Positions 43,875-53,240 of a stretch of DNA of 64,000 nucleotides are shown here, in pieces. The DNA comes from Syntrophobacter sp. SbD1 (GTDB lineage Bacteria > Desulfobacterota > Syntrophobacteria > Syntrophobacterales > Syntrophobacteraceae). A program made the position numbers and the translations under genes. Position 1 is the first letter of the stretch. Each line of letters opens with the position of its first letter. The notes beneath the pieces are model-generated. The model did no database searches. It had not been told where the DNA came from and saw nothing but the letters and a program-made list of their open reading frames with translations. Location of the stretch: the NCBI GenBank assembly GCA_900290365.1, contig OMOE01000002.1, forward strand, positions 16,622-80,621, given 5' to 3'.

Positions 43875-44882
43875 ATGAACGGGATCAAGCTGCGGGGAAT
43901 TAAACTCCTCAACAATTGTGCTTTCCTGTCCGGGACCAGTCGCGCCGACCCGGTATTCGTGCAGAATGTCTGTTCAGGATTGGCGGCTCAGGAGGTTAAT
44001 CTCGCGATACTTACCCATATCGCGGACGGTGATATGGGGGCCGGCAGGACATCTCTGTGCATGGGGGCTTCAATGGTTACCACGGCGTTTGTCTGTATGA
44101 AGCCCGGCACAGGTTCCGACGGCTCCTTGCAGTTAGAACCCGAAGTCGGCATGGTATCCATCTTCCCCCATGAGCAGAGGCCGGATGTAATGGGAAGGCT
44201 GGTCGGAGTATTGGCTGGTGAGGACATAGTTCCGTACGCAATCGCAAGTTCACCATCGGCGCTCAGCGTTCTCGTGCCTTCAACTAAAAGCGAAAGCCTT
44301 ACGCAGAATCTGTTCGGGCCCTTTGAATTCCCCGCCTGGGATACGCCCCGGGAGTGGCACGCGGCCTACACAGGACAGGAGCAGATACTTAAAGAAATCA
44401 TATGCTCTTATCACGAGGAGATCATAAAGGTTTACAACATCACCAGCCTCCCTGATCTGAGTTTCTGGAGGTTGAGTGTAGGAATCGAGGATCTGGGCGG
44501 TCTCGGAGCGGCCCTGGAAGACATGCAGGACCTGGGGTTGAGAATCCCTTTCCTAATTGGACACTCAGCCCCTGAGGGGCAAATCTGTTTCGCACTCTGC
44601 CTCGCGGGTACCGATCTGCAGCGCGCCGGCCGGGTGTTTTCCGATCGTCTTCCAAAAATCGATCCGGCATGCTCTGAGCGTGTAGCAGCGTTTACCATGC
44701 ACGGCCCTCATTTCGGAGACCGCTTCGGGATTGCCCATGCCCTGATCAGAAGCCTGCGGAAGGCCGGCATTAAGCCTCTGGCGATCAGTTGCGCCATGTC
44801 ATCCATGTCGGCGATTGTTGGTGCAGCCGATCTGGATGACTCCATAGAAGCTCTGCGTGGCAATTTCGATATCCTGAGTTGA
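43875..44882 (+). CDS. ACT-domain protein of unknown function
   Basis: 335 residues with no kinase domain but two regions reminiscent of aspartokinase-type ACT repeats: residues about 12-60 (NCAFLSGTSRADPVFVQNVC) and the C-terminus (GPHFGDRFGIAHALIRSLRK, then ISCAMSSMSAIVGAADL). The middle (about 100-230) is unfamiliar. ACT domains bind small ligands, often amino acids, and regulate partners. Placed between a receiver and a sensor kinase, it may bring a metabolite signal to the two-component system; this is inference. Subtle relation to other folds cannot be excluded. Confidence 0.6.
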   Translation: MNGIKLRGIKLLNNCAFLSGTSRADPVFVQNVCSGLAAQEVNLAILTHIADGDMGAGRTSLCMGASMVTTAFVCMKPGTGSDGSLQLEPEVGMVSIFPHEQRPDVMGRLVGVLAGEDIVPYAIASSPSALSVLVPSTKSESLTQNLFGPFEFPAWDTPREWHAAYTGQEQILKEIICSYHEEIIKVYNITSLPDLSFWRLSVGIEDLGGLGAALEDMQDLGLRIPFLIGHSAPEGQICFALCLAGTDLQRAGRVFSDRLPKIDPACSERVAAFTMHGPHFGDRFGIAHALIRSLRKAGIKPLAISCAMSSMSAIVGAADLDDSIEALRGNFDILS

Positions 44883-44886
44883 TCCT

Positions 44887-44914
44887 GGAATGATCCTTCT
44901 ATTGCAATCATTCC
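44887..44914 (+). terminator. Possible terminator after the ACT-domain gene
   Basis: Perfect 8-bp repeat GGAATGAT/ATCATTCC around 12 nt, starting 5 nt after the stop; the following TGCTTTG is only weakly T-rich. Nothing else is seen in 44883-45119. Confidence 0.4.
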
Positions 44915-45119
44915 TGCTTTGAAAGATTCAGCCTCTATGTTAAGGTAAAAAATATGTGAAAAATCTGCTCAAAGATGCTCCTTCTCAAAATCTGATAGCT
45001 CTTCTTCTTCCCGGAAAGACCTTTTTTTAGATTGCCACACTGGAGGCTGCACAAGATCACATTGGGACTTAATCAGAACACGAGATGCGTTCGGCTTAAA
45101 AACCACAAGGATCCAGTGT

Positions 45120-47420
45120 ATGAAATCAGGCAGCCAAAACAACGCGCATACCCGCCTGTCGGCCGCACCGGCTGAACGCAGCCAATGCAGCCTGGATCGC
45201 GATTTTTTGCGGCTCCACTTTGGCGGATTCCCGGACCCGGTGCTTGCGACCGACGCCACTCGAAAGATAGTATTTCTCAACCAGGCTGCACAAGACTTGA
45301 TGGGCCATCCACCCAATGCAGAGTCCGGTTTGCTGTCCGAAAGAGTGCTCCAATCCAGGATTGTCGGTGGTCGTGGGTGCTTCGTCGAACAATGCCTCGG
45401 CGGTGCGGAGTTCAAAGGTGTGCCTGTTCAGATCCGCAATCCGGAGGGTCAATGGGTGACGGTGTCCGTTACGGCAACCCTCGTCAAGGATTCTGTCGGC
45501 GATATTCTGGGCTGCATCGCGATCATGAGGGACATTCAGGTGGATCACCTGGCTCACTCCAATGTTCAGAGCGTGATTGCAATGCGTAACAGCATAATCG
45601 ACAACTTCCCCACACCGTTTTTTACGGTGGGCACAAACCTGATAATCACTTCAATGAATTCGCCCATGGAGAGTCTGACAGGGTTCACTAAGGAGGAAGC
45701 TATCGGGAGGCTTACCTGCGCCCAGGTCCTTTCCACAACCGAATGCAACACTGATGGCTGTCTGCTCAAACAGGCCATGGAGACCGGGCTGCCAGTTGCC
45801 GGCGTACGCCGCGTAATAACAGATCGTTCGGGTAGACGAGTCCCGGTTGTTGTAAGCGCATCCATCATTACCGATTCGAACCAGCAGATCGTCGGCGGGT
45901 TTGAATCCTTCAGGGATATCACTTCGAAGGTGGAAGCCGAACAGAAGATCAAGCTTCTGACGGAACTGACTCAAGAAGGCATCCTGATGGTGGATGAATC
46001 CTGCCGAATAGTCTTCGCAAATTTCAAAATGACCGAAATGTCAGGCTTACCCATGGAACAGCTCGTTGGAAAGGAAATCGGTCAAATTCTAAACCCCGAC
46101 CAGCAGTCGGTCATAGCCGACCTCCTGCAGAAGGTGGATTGTGACACGCGATTGAGCTTTTGCAGCATGTTAGAACCCTTCGGCATGGCTTCGGACGGCT
46201 ACAGGGCTTTCGAGACCTGCGTGGGTGTCACGTGTATCGGGAAGAGCCACCTGGCATGCCTCTACTTTCGCGATCTCACAGAGCGCATCCAAGCCGAACG
46301 GGAGCTTCGCAATGCCAACAATTTCCTTCACAATATTATACAGGGCTCCGTCGATGGCATCATCGTCGTGGATACCACGGGCAATGTTCTGATCTTCAAT
46401 GAGGGCGCCGAAAGGATACTGGGGTACAGTGCCGACGAGGTTATTGGGCACCCGGAGGTGTTCCGCAAGTTTTACAACAGTGGTATAGCCAAGGATAATA
46501 TGCGCAAGATGCGCAGCAATAATTACGGTCCCCCAGGAAAGCTCACCACTATCCGTTTGTCCATGACTGCAAAGAGCGGGGAACTGATCCCGGTCGACTT
46601 TTCGGCTTCAATTATAAAAGAGGGTGAACAGGAAATCGCGAGCGTGGGGATTTTCTCGGACCAGCGCGAGCACCTCAAAATTTGCACACAATTGGAAGAA
46701 GCAAGAATCCAACTTCTCCAGTCAGAGAAGATCGCTTCGCTCGGAAGGCTTGCGGCCGGCGTAGCGCACGAGATTAACAATCCTCTGGCCGGCATCCTCA
46801 TTTACTCGGAGATGCTCTTGCGTGACGTGAAGCACAATCCGCAATGGAGGCAGGATCTCCAGGAAATCATAGACCAGACTATGCGCTGCAAGCAGATCGT
46901 CATTCGTCTTCTTGAATTCAGCCGCCAGCCACTTGGGCACAGGATCAGCTTCGAGGTCAATGAACTCTTAGACCGATCTGTCGCTCTTTTAGGCAACCTC
47001 TTTCAGGACATCGATTTCGAACTGCGCCATCAGCCTGACCTGCCGCCTGTCGTGGGTGATTCAGGACAAATTCAACAGGTTTTCATAAACATCATCACCA
47101 ATGCTGCGTACGCGATGAACGGCAAGGGCCGCCTCATTATTTCCAGCTCATTTGAACGTGATGCAGGCGGAGTGGTCCTGACCTTTACAGATACCGGACC
47201 GGGTATCCCACCTGAAATCGCGGACAAAATCTTCGAACCCTTCTTCACGACGAAGCGACCTGGTGAAGGTACAGGACTGGGCCTATCGGTTGCTTATGGA
47301 ATTATTCAGCAGCATGGAGGAGAAATTCAAGCTGGAAACAGACCGGGAGGCGGAGCGGAGTTTATTATAATTCTCCCTCTGGAACGCTCGGAAAGCACGG
47401 TTGAAATGATTGAAGAATGA
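45120..47420 (+). CDS. Multi-PAS sensor histidine kinase, copy 1
   Basis: 766 residues, no transmembrane segment: about four PAS-type domains (about 28-140, 155-275, 280-400, 410-525), a HisKA helix with the phospho-histidine in [12 protein letters not shown] (about 560) and a HATPase domain with [22 protein letters not shown] and [15 protein letters not shown]2 carries spaced cysteines ([20 protein letters not shown]), the pattern of a cysteine-rich PAS subgroup that may sense redox state or metal. It is soluble, hence senses the cytoplasm. It is paralogous to the kinase at 59533 and followed by a receiver-kinase hybrid, as that copy is. NtrB-like H-box; a likely partner is the NtrC-type regulator at 49094. 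Confidence 0.9.
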   Translation: MKSGSQNNAHTRLSAAPAERSQCSLDRDFLRLHFGGFPDPVLATDATRKIVFLNQAAQDLMGHPPNAESGLLSERVLQSRIVGGRGCFVEQCLGGAEFKGVPVQIRNPEGQWVTVSVTATLVKDSVGDILGCIAIMRDIQVDHLAHSNVQSVIAMRNSIIDNFPTPFFTVGTNLIITSMNSPMESLTGFTKEEAIGRLTCAQVLSTTECNTDGCLLKQAMETGLPVAGVRRVITDRSGRRVPVVVSASIITDSNQQIVGGFESFRDITSKVEAEQKIKLLTELTQEGILMVDESCRIVFANFKMTEMSGLPMEQLVGKEIGQILNPDQQSVIADLLQKVDCDTRLSFCSMLEPFGMASDGYRAFETCVGVTCIGKSHLACLYFRDLTERIQAERELRNANNFLHNIIQGSVDGIIVVDTTGNVLIFNEGAERILGYSADEVIGHPEVFRKFYNSGIAKDNMRKMRSNNYGPPGKLTTIRLSMTAKSGELIPVDFSASIIKEGEQEIASVGIFSDQREHLKICTQLEEARIQLLQSEKIASLGRLAAGVAHEINNPLAGILIYSEMLLRDVKHNPQWRQDLQEIIDQTMRCKQIVIRLLEFSRQPLGHRISFEVNELLDRSVALLGNLFQDIDFELRHQPDLPPVVGDSGQIQQVFINIITNAAYAMNGKGRLIISSSFERDAGGVVLTFTDTGPGIPPEIADKIFEPFFTTKRPGEGTGLGLSVAYGIIQQHGGEIQAGNRPGGGAEFIIILPLERSESTVEMIEE

Positions 47421-47470
47421 TACAGGTGTGCTGATTTGATAAGCTGTCGTCTTGAGTGTTAGGATGAGAT

Positions 47471-48931
47471 ATGGATACTATCCTGGTGGTCGATGATGAG
47501 AAGGTGATCAGGGAGGGATGCCGCCGTGTGCTGTCAGCAGAGGACTTCCGCGTCGTGACGGCGGTCAACGGCCAGGAGGCACTGGAACTGCTCGCGGGCA
47601 ATACGGTGGACCTCGTGCTTTGCGATCTACTGATGCCCATCATGGGAGCGTTCGAAGTTCTGGATTCACTTAAGTCGAGCCATCCGTGCCTGCCCCTAAT
47701 CGTCATAACAGGGCATGGCACGGTTATAAATGCAGTCGAGTGCATGAAAATGGGGGCTTACGATTTCGTCACAAAGCCCTTCAATGTGGACCATCTCCTG
47801 CTGGTTATCAGGAGAGTGCTTGAAAAGAAAGAACTAGAGCGTCGTACACGCCAGCTTCAGGAGGAACGCGAGAGACACCTGTACGACCTGGCTACCGAAC
47901 AGAGCCGCACCAGGACTATCATCAACTGCATGGCAGACGGAGTACTGGTCACCAATCGAAACCTCGATGTAGTGCTGCACAACCCTGCCCTGATGCGGCT
48001 CCTGAATTTGGAGTCAACCCCGGTTTCACCCGCCTCGCTCTCCGACTATATCTCCGATCCGGCCCTGGTGGAAGTGATAGGAAGTATCTGCGGTATGAAC
48101 GCCGGCAAAAATGAGCTCATTTCCCAAGAACTGTCCAGGGGGAAAGTGCATCTGCGAGCCGTTTCCGCCCCCGTCTACGGTCCTTCCGACCAGCTGATTG
48201 GAAGCGTAACCGTCTTCCATGAAATCACCAGGTTCAAAGAGCTGGACGAAATGAAATCGCATTTCATCCGCATGGTGTCTCACGAACTGCGCTCACCGCT
48301 TTCCACGATTAAGCAGCAGATCGGAGTTCTGCTGGAAGGACTGGCAGGAGAGATGACGGAGAAGCAGAGAAATATCCTCGACCGGGCCCATGATCGGATC
48401 GGAAGCCTGCAGGAGCTCATAAACGACCTCCTCGACATTGCAAAGATCGAGAGCGGCCAATGCATCCAGGAGCAGATCCCAATGAAAATCGACATCCTTC
48501 TTTGGGATATGGCGACATTTATGAACGGCAGAGCGGAAAGCAGTGGAATTGAGCTATGCCTGGATATTGCACCCGATCTTCCGCAAATTTTGGCTGACCC
48601 CAGGAGCATGGAAGAGGTCTTCGGAAACCTCGTCAGCAATGCCATCAACTACTCCCCCGACGGCGGCCGCGTTACCCTTTCGGTGTTTCCACTGGAGGAT
48701 TTCATCGAAGTCCGCGTGAGTGATACTGGAATAGGCATAGACGCCGAGGAACTGCCGAAGATATTCGATAAGTTCTACAGGGTGAAAAATCCCAGGACCA
48801 GGAATGTGGTCGGAACCGGTCTGGGATTGTCTATTGTGAAGGGAATCATAGAATCCCATCGTGGATCTATACAGGTGGACAGCAAGCTAGGAATTGGCAC
48901 AACCTTCCGGATACTGCTGCCTAAAGCATGA
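47471..48931 (+). CDS. Receiver-PAS-histidine kinase hybrid, copy 1
   Basis: 486 residues: N-terminal receiver (VDDEKVIREGC; phospho-acceptor in LCDLLMPIMG; KPFN), a short coiled linker (residues 115-145), PAS (about 150-250, INCMADGVLVTNRN), HisKA with SHELRSPLSTIKQQIG and HATPase with NLVSNAINYSP and GTGLGLSIVKGI. The receiver-first order suits a phosphorelay taking phosphate from the upstream kinase. It is closely similar in layout to the gene at 61981. It lies 50 nt after the PAS kinase and is probably cotranscribed. Confidence 0.9.
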   Translation: MDTILVVDDEKVIREGCRRVLSAEDFRVVTAVNGQEALELLAGNTVDLVLCDLLMPIMGAFEVLDSLKSSHPCLPLIVITGHGTVINAVECMKMGAYDFVTKPFNVDHLLLVIRRVLEKKELERRTRQLQEERERHLYDLATEQSRTRTIINCMADGVLVTNRNLDVVLHNPALMRLLNLESTPVSPASLSDYISDPALVEVIGSICGMNAGKNELISQELSRGKVHLRAVSAPVYGPSDQLIGSVTVFHEITRFKELDEMKSHFIRMVSHELRSPLSTIKQQIGVLLEGLAGEMTEKQRNILDRAHDRIGSLQELINDLLDIAKIESGQCIQEQIPMKIDILLWDMATFMNGRAESSGIELCLDIAPDLPQILADPRSMEEVFGNLVSNAINYSPDGGRVTLSVFPLEDFIEVRVSDTGIGIDAEELPKIFDKFYRVKNPRTRNVVGTGLGLSIVKGIIESHRGSIQVDSKLGIGTTFRILLPKA

Positions 48932-48973
48932 AAACGCCGGAATTCACATCTCCATGATTGATTTAGGGTCCCG

Positions 48974-49012
48974 CCTGCCTGGCCGGGCAGGTGGAAAGGT
49001 TTCGCAACCTTT
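48974..49012 (+). other. Two adjacent hairpins before the NtrC-type gene
   Basis: CCTGCC-N6-GGCAGG, then AAAGGTT-TCGC-AACCTTT, 3 nt apart. No U-tract follows, so they may be mRNA structures or protein sites, not a standard terminator. Confidence 0.4.
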
Positions 49013-49093
49013 GAAGGAAACTCGCGCCATGCGGGATGCAATTACCCTCTGATTTTTCTTGCGACTTACCCATTCGATTACCGGAGGAGATTT

Positions 49094-50491
49094 GTGCAAT
49101 TGATTCCAACTCCGAACACAAGGGCTGGAACAGCAACCCTGCCTTCCGAAGCCGGAGTCCTCATTGTCGATGACGAGGCCGTAGTTCGCAGCGGCATTTC
49201 CAAGATTCTGAAGGGACAGGGCTTTGACATATGCACTGCTTCCAACGGTGAAGAAGCTGTGGAGATACTGGCTGCTAAACCCTTCGCGGTCGTTTTTCTC
49301 GATGTGAGAATGCCGGGGATGGACGGTTTTGCCCTCCTGAGACACATTCGCGCCAATTGCCCCCGGACCATGGTCATTATGATCACCGGCTACCCAACCA
49401 TAGAAAGCGCTGTGGAATGTCTCAAGCATGGGGCCGTTGACTATCTGGTAAAGCCCTTCCGAGTGGACGATCTGGAAACCCTGCTCGCAAAAGCCATCGC
49501 GTTAACCAGGAACGGAGATAAGCAAAGCGAGGAAGATTCTTCTGCGCTGAAGGGAATCGAATCGATCATCGGCTCCAGCAGGGCCATGAAGGAGGTGTTC
49601 CTGAAGATAAGGCGCGCCGCGCCAAGCGACAGCACGGTACTGGTTTCGGGTGAGAGCGGCACGGGAAAGGAACTGGTTGCAAGATCGATTCACAACCTGA
49701 GCCTGAGAGCTGAAAGGGAGTTTGTCCCGGTCGATTGTTCGGCCCTTGTGGAGTCCTTGCTGGAGAGCGAACTGTTTGGCCATGTGAAAGGCTCATTTAC
49801 CGGCGCTTTTCAGACGAAGCACGGCCTCTTCGAACTCGCCAATAACGGCACCTTCTTCTTCGATGAGATATCAAACCTCAGCCTGAATATCCAGGCGAAG
49901 CTGCTCAGGGTCATCCAAGAGCGCGAATTCATGAAGGTCGGAAGCCAGACACGCATCAAGTTGAACATTCGGATCATTGTTTCGTCCAACCGGGACCTCA
50001 GTGAGTCCATTCTGGCGGGAACTTTCCGGGAGGATCTCTACTATCGGCTTAGCGTTATCCCCATTCGCCTGCCTCCACTTCGGGAACGTGCCGAGGACAT
50101 TCCTCTTCTGGTGGATCATTTCATCGAGAAATACAGCCGCAAGTGCAACCGGCAGGTCGAGGGCATATCCAAGCAGGCACTGGAGATGCTAGGGGCATAC
50201 TCCTGGCCGGGAAACGTGCGGGAGCTCGAGCATGCCATAGAACGAATAGTGATACTCGAGGACACCGGCATCATCCAGCCGGAGCACCTTCCCGCTTTTA
50301 TCACTCAGAGGCAAAGCGAGTTCAGTGTTTTTTCCGAAGAGATGTTTTCGCTCGAAGAGCTCGAGAAGCGCTACATTCAGTTCATCCTTCGGCGGACCAA
50401 GGGAAAACGGCAGGAAACCGCGAAGATACTGGGTATCAACAGGAAAACCCTCGGACTCAAACTCCGCAAGTACAATATACGGCTCACCTGA
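49094..50491 (+). CDS. Sigma-54-dependent response regulator (NtrC family)
   Basis: 465 residues: receiver (VDDEAVVRSG; acceptor in VFLDVRMPGMDG; KPFRVDD), AAA+ domain with Walker A GESGTGKEL, the sigma-54-contacting loop as GSFTGAF and Walker B GTFFFDEI, and a C-terminal Fis-type helix-turn-helix (QETAKILGINRKTLGLKLRK). GTG start at 49094 after GGAGGAG. It is the only sigma-54 activator in the window and the natural candidate to act on the sigma-54-like promoters at 35113 and 53241. Phosphate would come from the PAS kinase or hybrid kinase just upstream. Confidence 0.93.
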   Translation: MQLIPTPNTRAGTATLPSEAGVLIVDDEAVVRSGISKILKGQGFDICTASNGEEAVEILAAKPFAVVFLDVRMPGMDGFALLRHIRANCPRTMVIMITGYPTIESAVECLKHGAVDYLVKPFRVDDLETLLAKAIALTRNGDKQSEEDSSALKGIESIIGSSRAMKEVFLKIRRAAPSDSTVLVSGESGTGKELVARSIHNLSLRAEREFVPVDCSALVESLLESELFGHVKGSFTGAFQTKHGLFELANNGTFFFDEISNLSLNIQAKLLRVIQEREFMKVGSQTRIKLNIRIIVSSNRDLSESILAGTFREDLYYRLSVIPIRLPPLRERAEDIPLLVDHFIEKYSRKCNRQVEGISKQALEMLGAYSWPGNVRELEHAIERIVILEDTGIIQPEHLPAFITQRQSEFSVFSEEMFSLEELEKRYIQFILRRTKGKRQETAKILGINRKTLGLKLRKYNIRLT

Positions 50492-50696
50492 AATTCCCCA
50501 TTGCCTATCATTTCAGTAGTATATACGTTTTTCTCTTTCCCAAACGATTATTTTAAACTATATTTACACACCGCGCCTAAAGGGAGTACCTCGGGGTCGT
50601 CTCCATCGCTGCTCCTTTGATTACAGATCGGGTTCGCATGCCTCCAATCTCCACCAGATTGTTGATTGACTGGTGAATGTATTTGTTCGTGCAGCC

Positions 50697-50874
50697 TGTC
50701 GCATGCGCGTGCGAAGCCGCCCAAATGGTGTTCCGCGAATTGACAATAACGTATCGGAGATAAACGAGGCGCTATGCGTTTCGCAATATCCCGCAAAAGG
50801 TGATCCGGCTCGGCCATTATACTGACGGCCAGATCTTTATAAAAGTGGATGCTCTTCTGGAAGGAGTGATCTGA
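50697..50874 (+). pseudogene. Decayed 3' stub of a second hdrA
   Basis: The stretch before mvhD copy 2 still reads as the HdrA C-terminus in pieces: GVPRIDNNVSEINEALC matches GVPQINRNNVSEINEAMC of the intact hdrA. After loss of the second [4Fe-4S] motif and a +1 shift, VIRLGHYTDGQIFIKVDALL matches AIQLAHYADDQITIKIDALM. The cysteines of the first cluster are lost. The remnant ends in TGA overlapping the mvhD ATG by 1 nt. Nothing upstream (50492-50696) resembles the remaining ~1450 residues, so most of the gene was deleted. Confidence 0.85.
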
Positions 50875-51311
50875 TGGAAAGCTTTGAACCGGTTATAGTT
50901 GCCTTCTGCTGCACGCAGTGAGCATATGCTGCGGCGGACCTGGCAGGTTCGATGAGATTGAACTACCCGGTTGGTATCCGGATTGTTAAACTGCCGTGCA
51001 CAGGCAGAGTGGCGGTTATACATCTGCTGAAAGCGCTCGAAAAAGGGGCGGACGGCGTTTTTGTAGCCGGGTGCATGGAAGGCGACTGCCGCTATCAGGC
51101 AGGAAACCTGAGAGCAAAAAAGCGGGTTGCCTACGTTAGGCAGTTGCTCCAAAGCATAGGCATGGAACCCGAACGGGTCGCCATGTATAATCTGTCCTCC
51201 GGTGAAGGACCGCGTTTTGCCGAGATAAGCCGCGAGATGGCCGAGAAGGTCCGGCAATTCGGCCCCAATCCTGTCAAAGGCAAAGGCGTAAGAAAGGAAA
51301 AAGCCGCATGA
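50874..51311 (+). CDS. mvhD: MvhD-type subunit, copy 2, selenocysteine-containing
   Basis: The true start is ATG 50874 (GGAGTGAT upstream), with in-frame TGA at 50919-50921 as codon 16; the track begins only at 50952. Translation gives FEPVIVAFCCTQ-U-AYAAADLAGS, then VKLPCTGRV and AGCMEGDCRYQAGN. 145 residues, very similar to copy 1 including the UGA and hairpin. It has no intact hdrA of its own, only the stub, so its protein must use the HdrA from 36526 or another partner. ATGA overlap with metV copy 2. Confidence 0.9.
50919..50951 (+). promoter_or_regulatory. Bacterial SECIS-like element of mvhD copy 2
   Basis: The same 7-bp stem CGGACCU/AGGUUCG with GGC loop at 50935-50951, loop 21 nt after the UGA. 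Conservation of this block while neighbouring codons vary between copies supports selection on the RNA. Confidence 0.8.
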
Positions 51312-51976
51312 TAATGGCGAAACCCAAACCAATTGAAGAGATAATCAACGAAATCAAGGGATTCGATAAAATCCTGGTGGCGGGTTGCAATGGCTGCGTT
51401 GCCGTTTGCGAGGCAGGCGGTCTAAAAGAGGTAGAAATCCTCGCCTCGGCTCTGCGCATGTATTTCGGCAACCAGCACAAAAATATGCAAATCGACGAAG
51501 TCAGCCTGACTCGCCAGTGCGACAAGGAATATCTGGCTGAAATCAAAGACCGGATCGGCAGCTATGATGCGGTGGTCTCCATAGCCTGTGGCGCCGGTGT
51601 GCAGTTTATGACCGAGATGTACAACACCAAGCGCATTTACCCCGGTGTGAACACCTGCTTCATCGGCGTAACCGAGGAAAAAGGGGTTTGGACCGAACGG
51701 TGCCAGGCATGCGGAGAATGTATTCTCGCCAGGACAGGCGGCATATGCCCGATCGCAAGGTGTTCCAAGCGCATACTAAATGGCCCGTGCGGCGGCTCTT
51801 CGAATGGAAAATGCGAGATCGACAAAGACGTGCCCTGCGGATGGCAGCTTATCTATGAGCGGCTCAAAGAGCTCGGAGAACTCAAGAGATTCGAGGAGCC
51901 CGTAAGCCCTAAAGATTGGGCGACAAGCAGGGACGGGGGACCCCGTAAGCTGGTAAAGGAGGATTCGCAGATATGA
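51308..51976 (+). CDS. metV: MetV-type partner protein, copy 2
   Basis: 222 residues, closely similar to copy 1, with cysteines in AGCNGCVAVCEAGG, CQACGECILARTGGICPIAR and LNGPCGGSSNGKCE all kept. It should pass electrons from MvhD to MetF. ATGA overlaps with mvhD and metF copies preserve the same coupling as in cluster 1, as expected for duplication of the whole block. Compared with copy 1 it is 4 residues shorter, with a gap near the last cysteine motif (EIDKDVPCGWQLI). Confidence 0.88.
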   Translation: MIMAKPKPIEEIINEIKGFDKILVAGCNGCVAVCEAGGLKEVEILASALRMYFGNQHKNMQIDEVSLTRQCDKEYLAEIKDRIGSYDAVVSIACGAGVQFMTEMYNTKRIYPGVNTCFIGVTEEKGVWTERCQACGECILARTGGICPIARCSKRILNGPCGGSSNGKCEIDKDVPCGWQLIYERLKELGELKRFEEPVSPKDWATSRDGGPRKLVKEDSQI

Positions 51977-52911
51977 GTACCACAACACCGAGTAAGTTGG
52001 AGAAGATCCTCGCAGCCGGACACTTTGCGGTAACCTCCGAATGCGGTCCGCCTCGAAGCTGTGATCAAAGCATCGTGGACGAAAAAGCCAGGCTGGTTGG
52101 GCCGTATGTGGACGTCATAAACGTCACCGACAACCAGACCGCCGTCGTGCGCATGTGCAGCCTTGCTTCCTGTATTCGCATAAAACAGCTCGGTTTCGAA
52201 CCGGTGCTCCAGATGACCACACGTGACAGAAACCGTATCGGCCTGCAGAGCGATCTTCTTGGAGCAGGGGCCTTCGGAATAAATAACGTGCTCTGCCTGA
52301 CGGGCGATCATCAAAGATTCGGCGACCACCCGACCGCCGCCAACGTTTTCGACCTCGATTCAACTCAACTGATACAGACGGTCAAGCGTATGCGCGATGA
52401 AGGAAAGCTGTTGGGCGGCCAGGAAATGGCGGAGGGCGTCCGGCCGCAGCTCTTTATCGGAGCGGCGGAAAACCCGTTCGCGGACCCGTTTGAAATCAGG
52501 GTCCTGCGCCTGGCCAAGAAAGTGGCCGCCGGCGCCCAGTTTATTCAGACGCAGTGCATCTATAATATGGAAAAATTCAAGTTATGGATGCAACAGATCG
52601 TGGACCGCGGCCTTAATGAAAAAGTTTCGATTCTGGCCGGAATCACGCCCATGAAATCCGTAGGTATGGCCAAGTACATGAAGGCCAAGGTCCCCGGCAT
52701 GGACGTGCCCGACGAAATTATCAAGCGGCTTCAGGGAGTGCCCAAGGATAAGGTGGCTGCGGAGGGTGTAACCATGGCCGTGGAACAGATCCAGGAACTC
52801 AAGGAATGCCCGGGAGTTCGCGGCTTCCACATTATGGCCATCGAGTGGGAGGTAATGGTGCCCGAAATCGTCGAGCGCGCAGGCCTTTCTCCACGGCCGG
52901 AAGTCAGTTAA
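51973..52911 (+). CDS. metF: Methylenetetrahydrofolate reductase, copy 2
   Basis: 312 residues, close paralogue of the 42301 gene. VTSECGPPRSCDQSI, INVTDNQTAVVRMCSLASC, TTRDRNRIGLQSDLLGA and GAAENPFADPFEIRV are all conserved, so it looks functional. It is the last gene of the second block and is followed by a strong terminator. Having two near-identical Sec-MvhD/MetV/MetF sets suggests dosage, or different HdrA or hydrogenase partners. Confidence 0.92.
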   Translation: MSTTTPSKLEKILAAGHFAVTSECGPPRSCDQSIVDEKARLVGPYVDVINVTDNQTAVVRMCSLASCIRIKQLGFEPVLQMTTRDRNRIGLQSDLLGAGAFGINNVLCLTGDHQRFGDHPTAANVFDLDSTQLIQTVKRMRDEGKLLGGQEMAEGVRPQLFIGAAENPFADPFEIRVLRLAKKVAAGAQFIQTQCIYNMEKFKLWMQQIVDRGLNEKVSILAGITPMKSVGMAKYMKAKVPGMDVPDEIIKRLQGVPKDKVAAEGVTMAVEQIQELKECPGVRGFHIMAIEWEVMVPEIVERAGLSPRPEVS

Positions 52912-52954
52912 AAGAGATAAATATCTTTAACAGTATCGAGTTTTGCTCATCCCG

Positions 52955-52991
52955 AATACCCCCTGTGCGTCAGTTCAGGGGGTATTTTTTT
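52955..52991 (+). terminator. Strong intrinsic terminator after metF copy 2
   Basis: Perfect 11-bp stem AATACCCCCTG/CAGGGGGTATT with a 10-nt loop and a T run. It separates the second MetVF block from the hydrogenase operon. Confidence 0.95.
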
Positions 52992-53120
52992 GCCGCCGAA
53001 AGCAGCGGCGAACCTGGCCGGCGGTCCCACCGCGCCGCCATTCTCTGAGGGAGTTGTTTTTTAACTTTTGCCTTTTGCCTTGCGCTAGCCGGCCCCACCG
53101 CCCTTTACTGTCCACTTATT

Positions 53121-53149
53121 GTTTCAGTTTGTCCTGTTTTGGTTTCAGT
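53121..53149 (+). repeat. Direct repeat upstream of the hydrogenase promoter (possible enhancer site)
   Basis: GTTTCAGT at 53121-53128 and again at 53142-53149, 21 nt apart (two helical turns), about 92 nt before the -24 element. Distance and phasing suit binding of a sigma-54 activator. Otherwise 52992-53240 shows nothing definite. Confidence 0.3.
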
Positions 53150-53240
53150 AGCAACGGTGCAATCCTGCAATTTTTTCCTCGCGATTTTGTAAGTAATTAA
53201 TATCAATTAGCATTCTATTTCAGATGCCTGCGCGGGGCAC

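Noticed and set aside
43875-44882. FIST sensor domain for the 335-residue protein
   Set aside because: First impression from context; the sequence instead shows ACT-like strings at both ends and no FIST pattern.
48990-49010. Sigma-54 promoter before the NtrC-type gene
   Set aside because: TGGAAAGGTTTCGC has GG to GC spacing one base too short and poor -12 identity.
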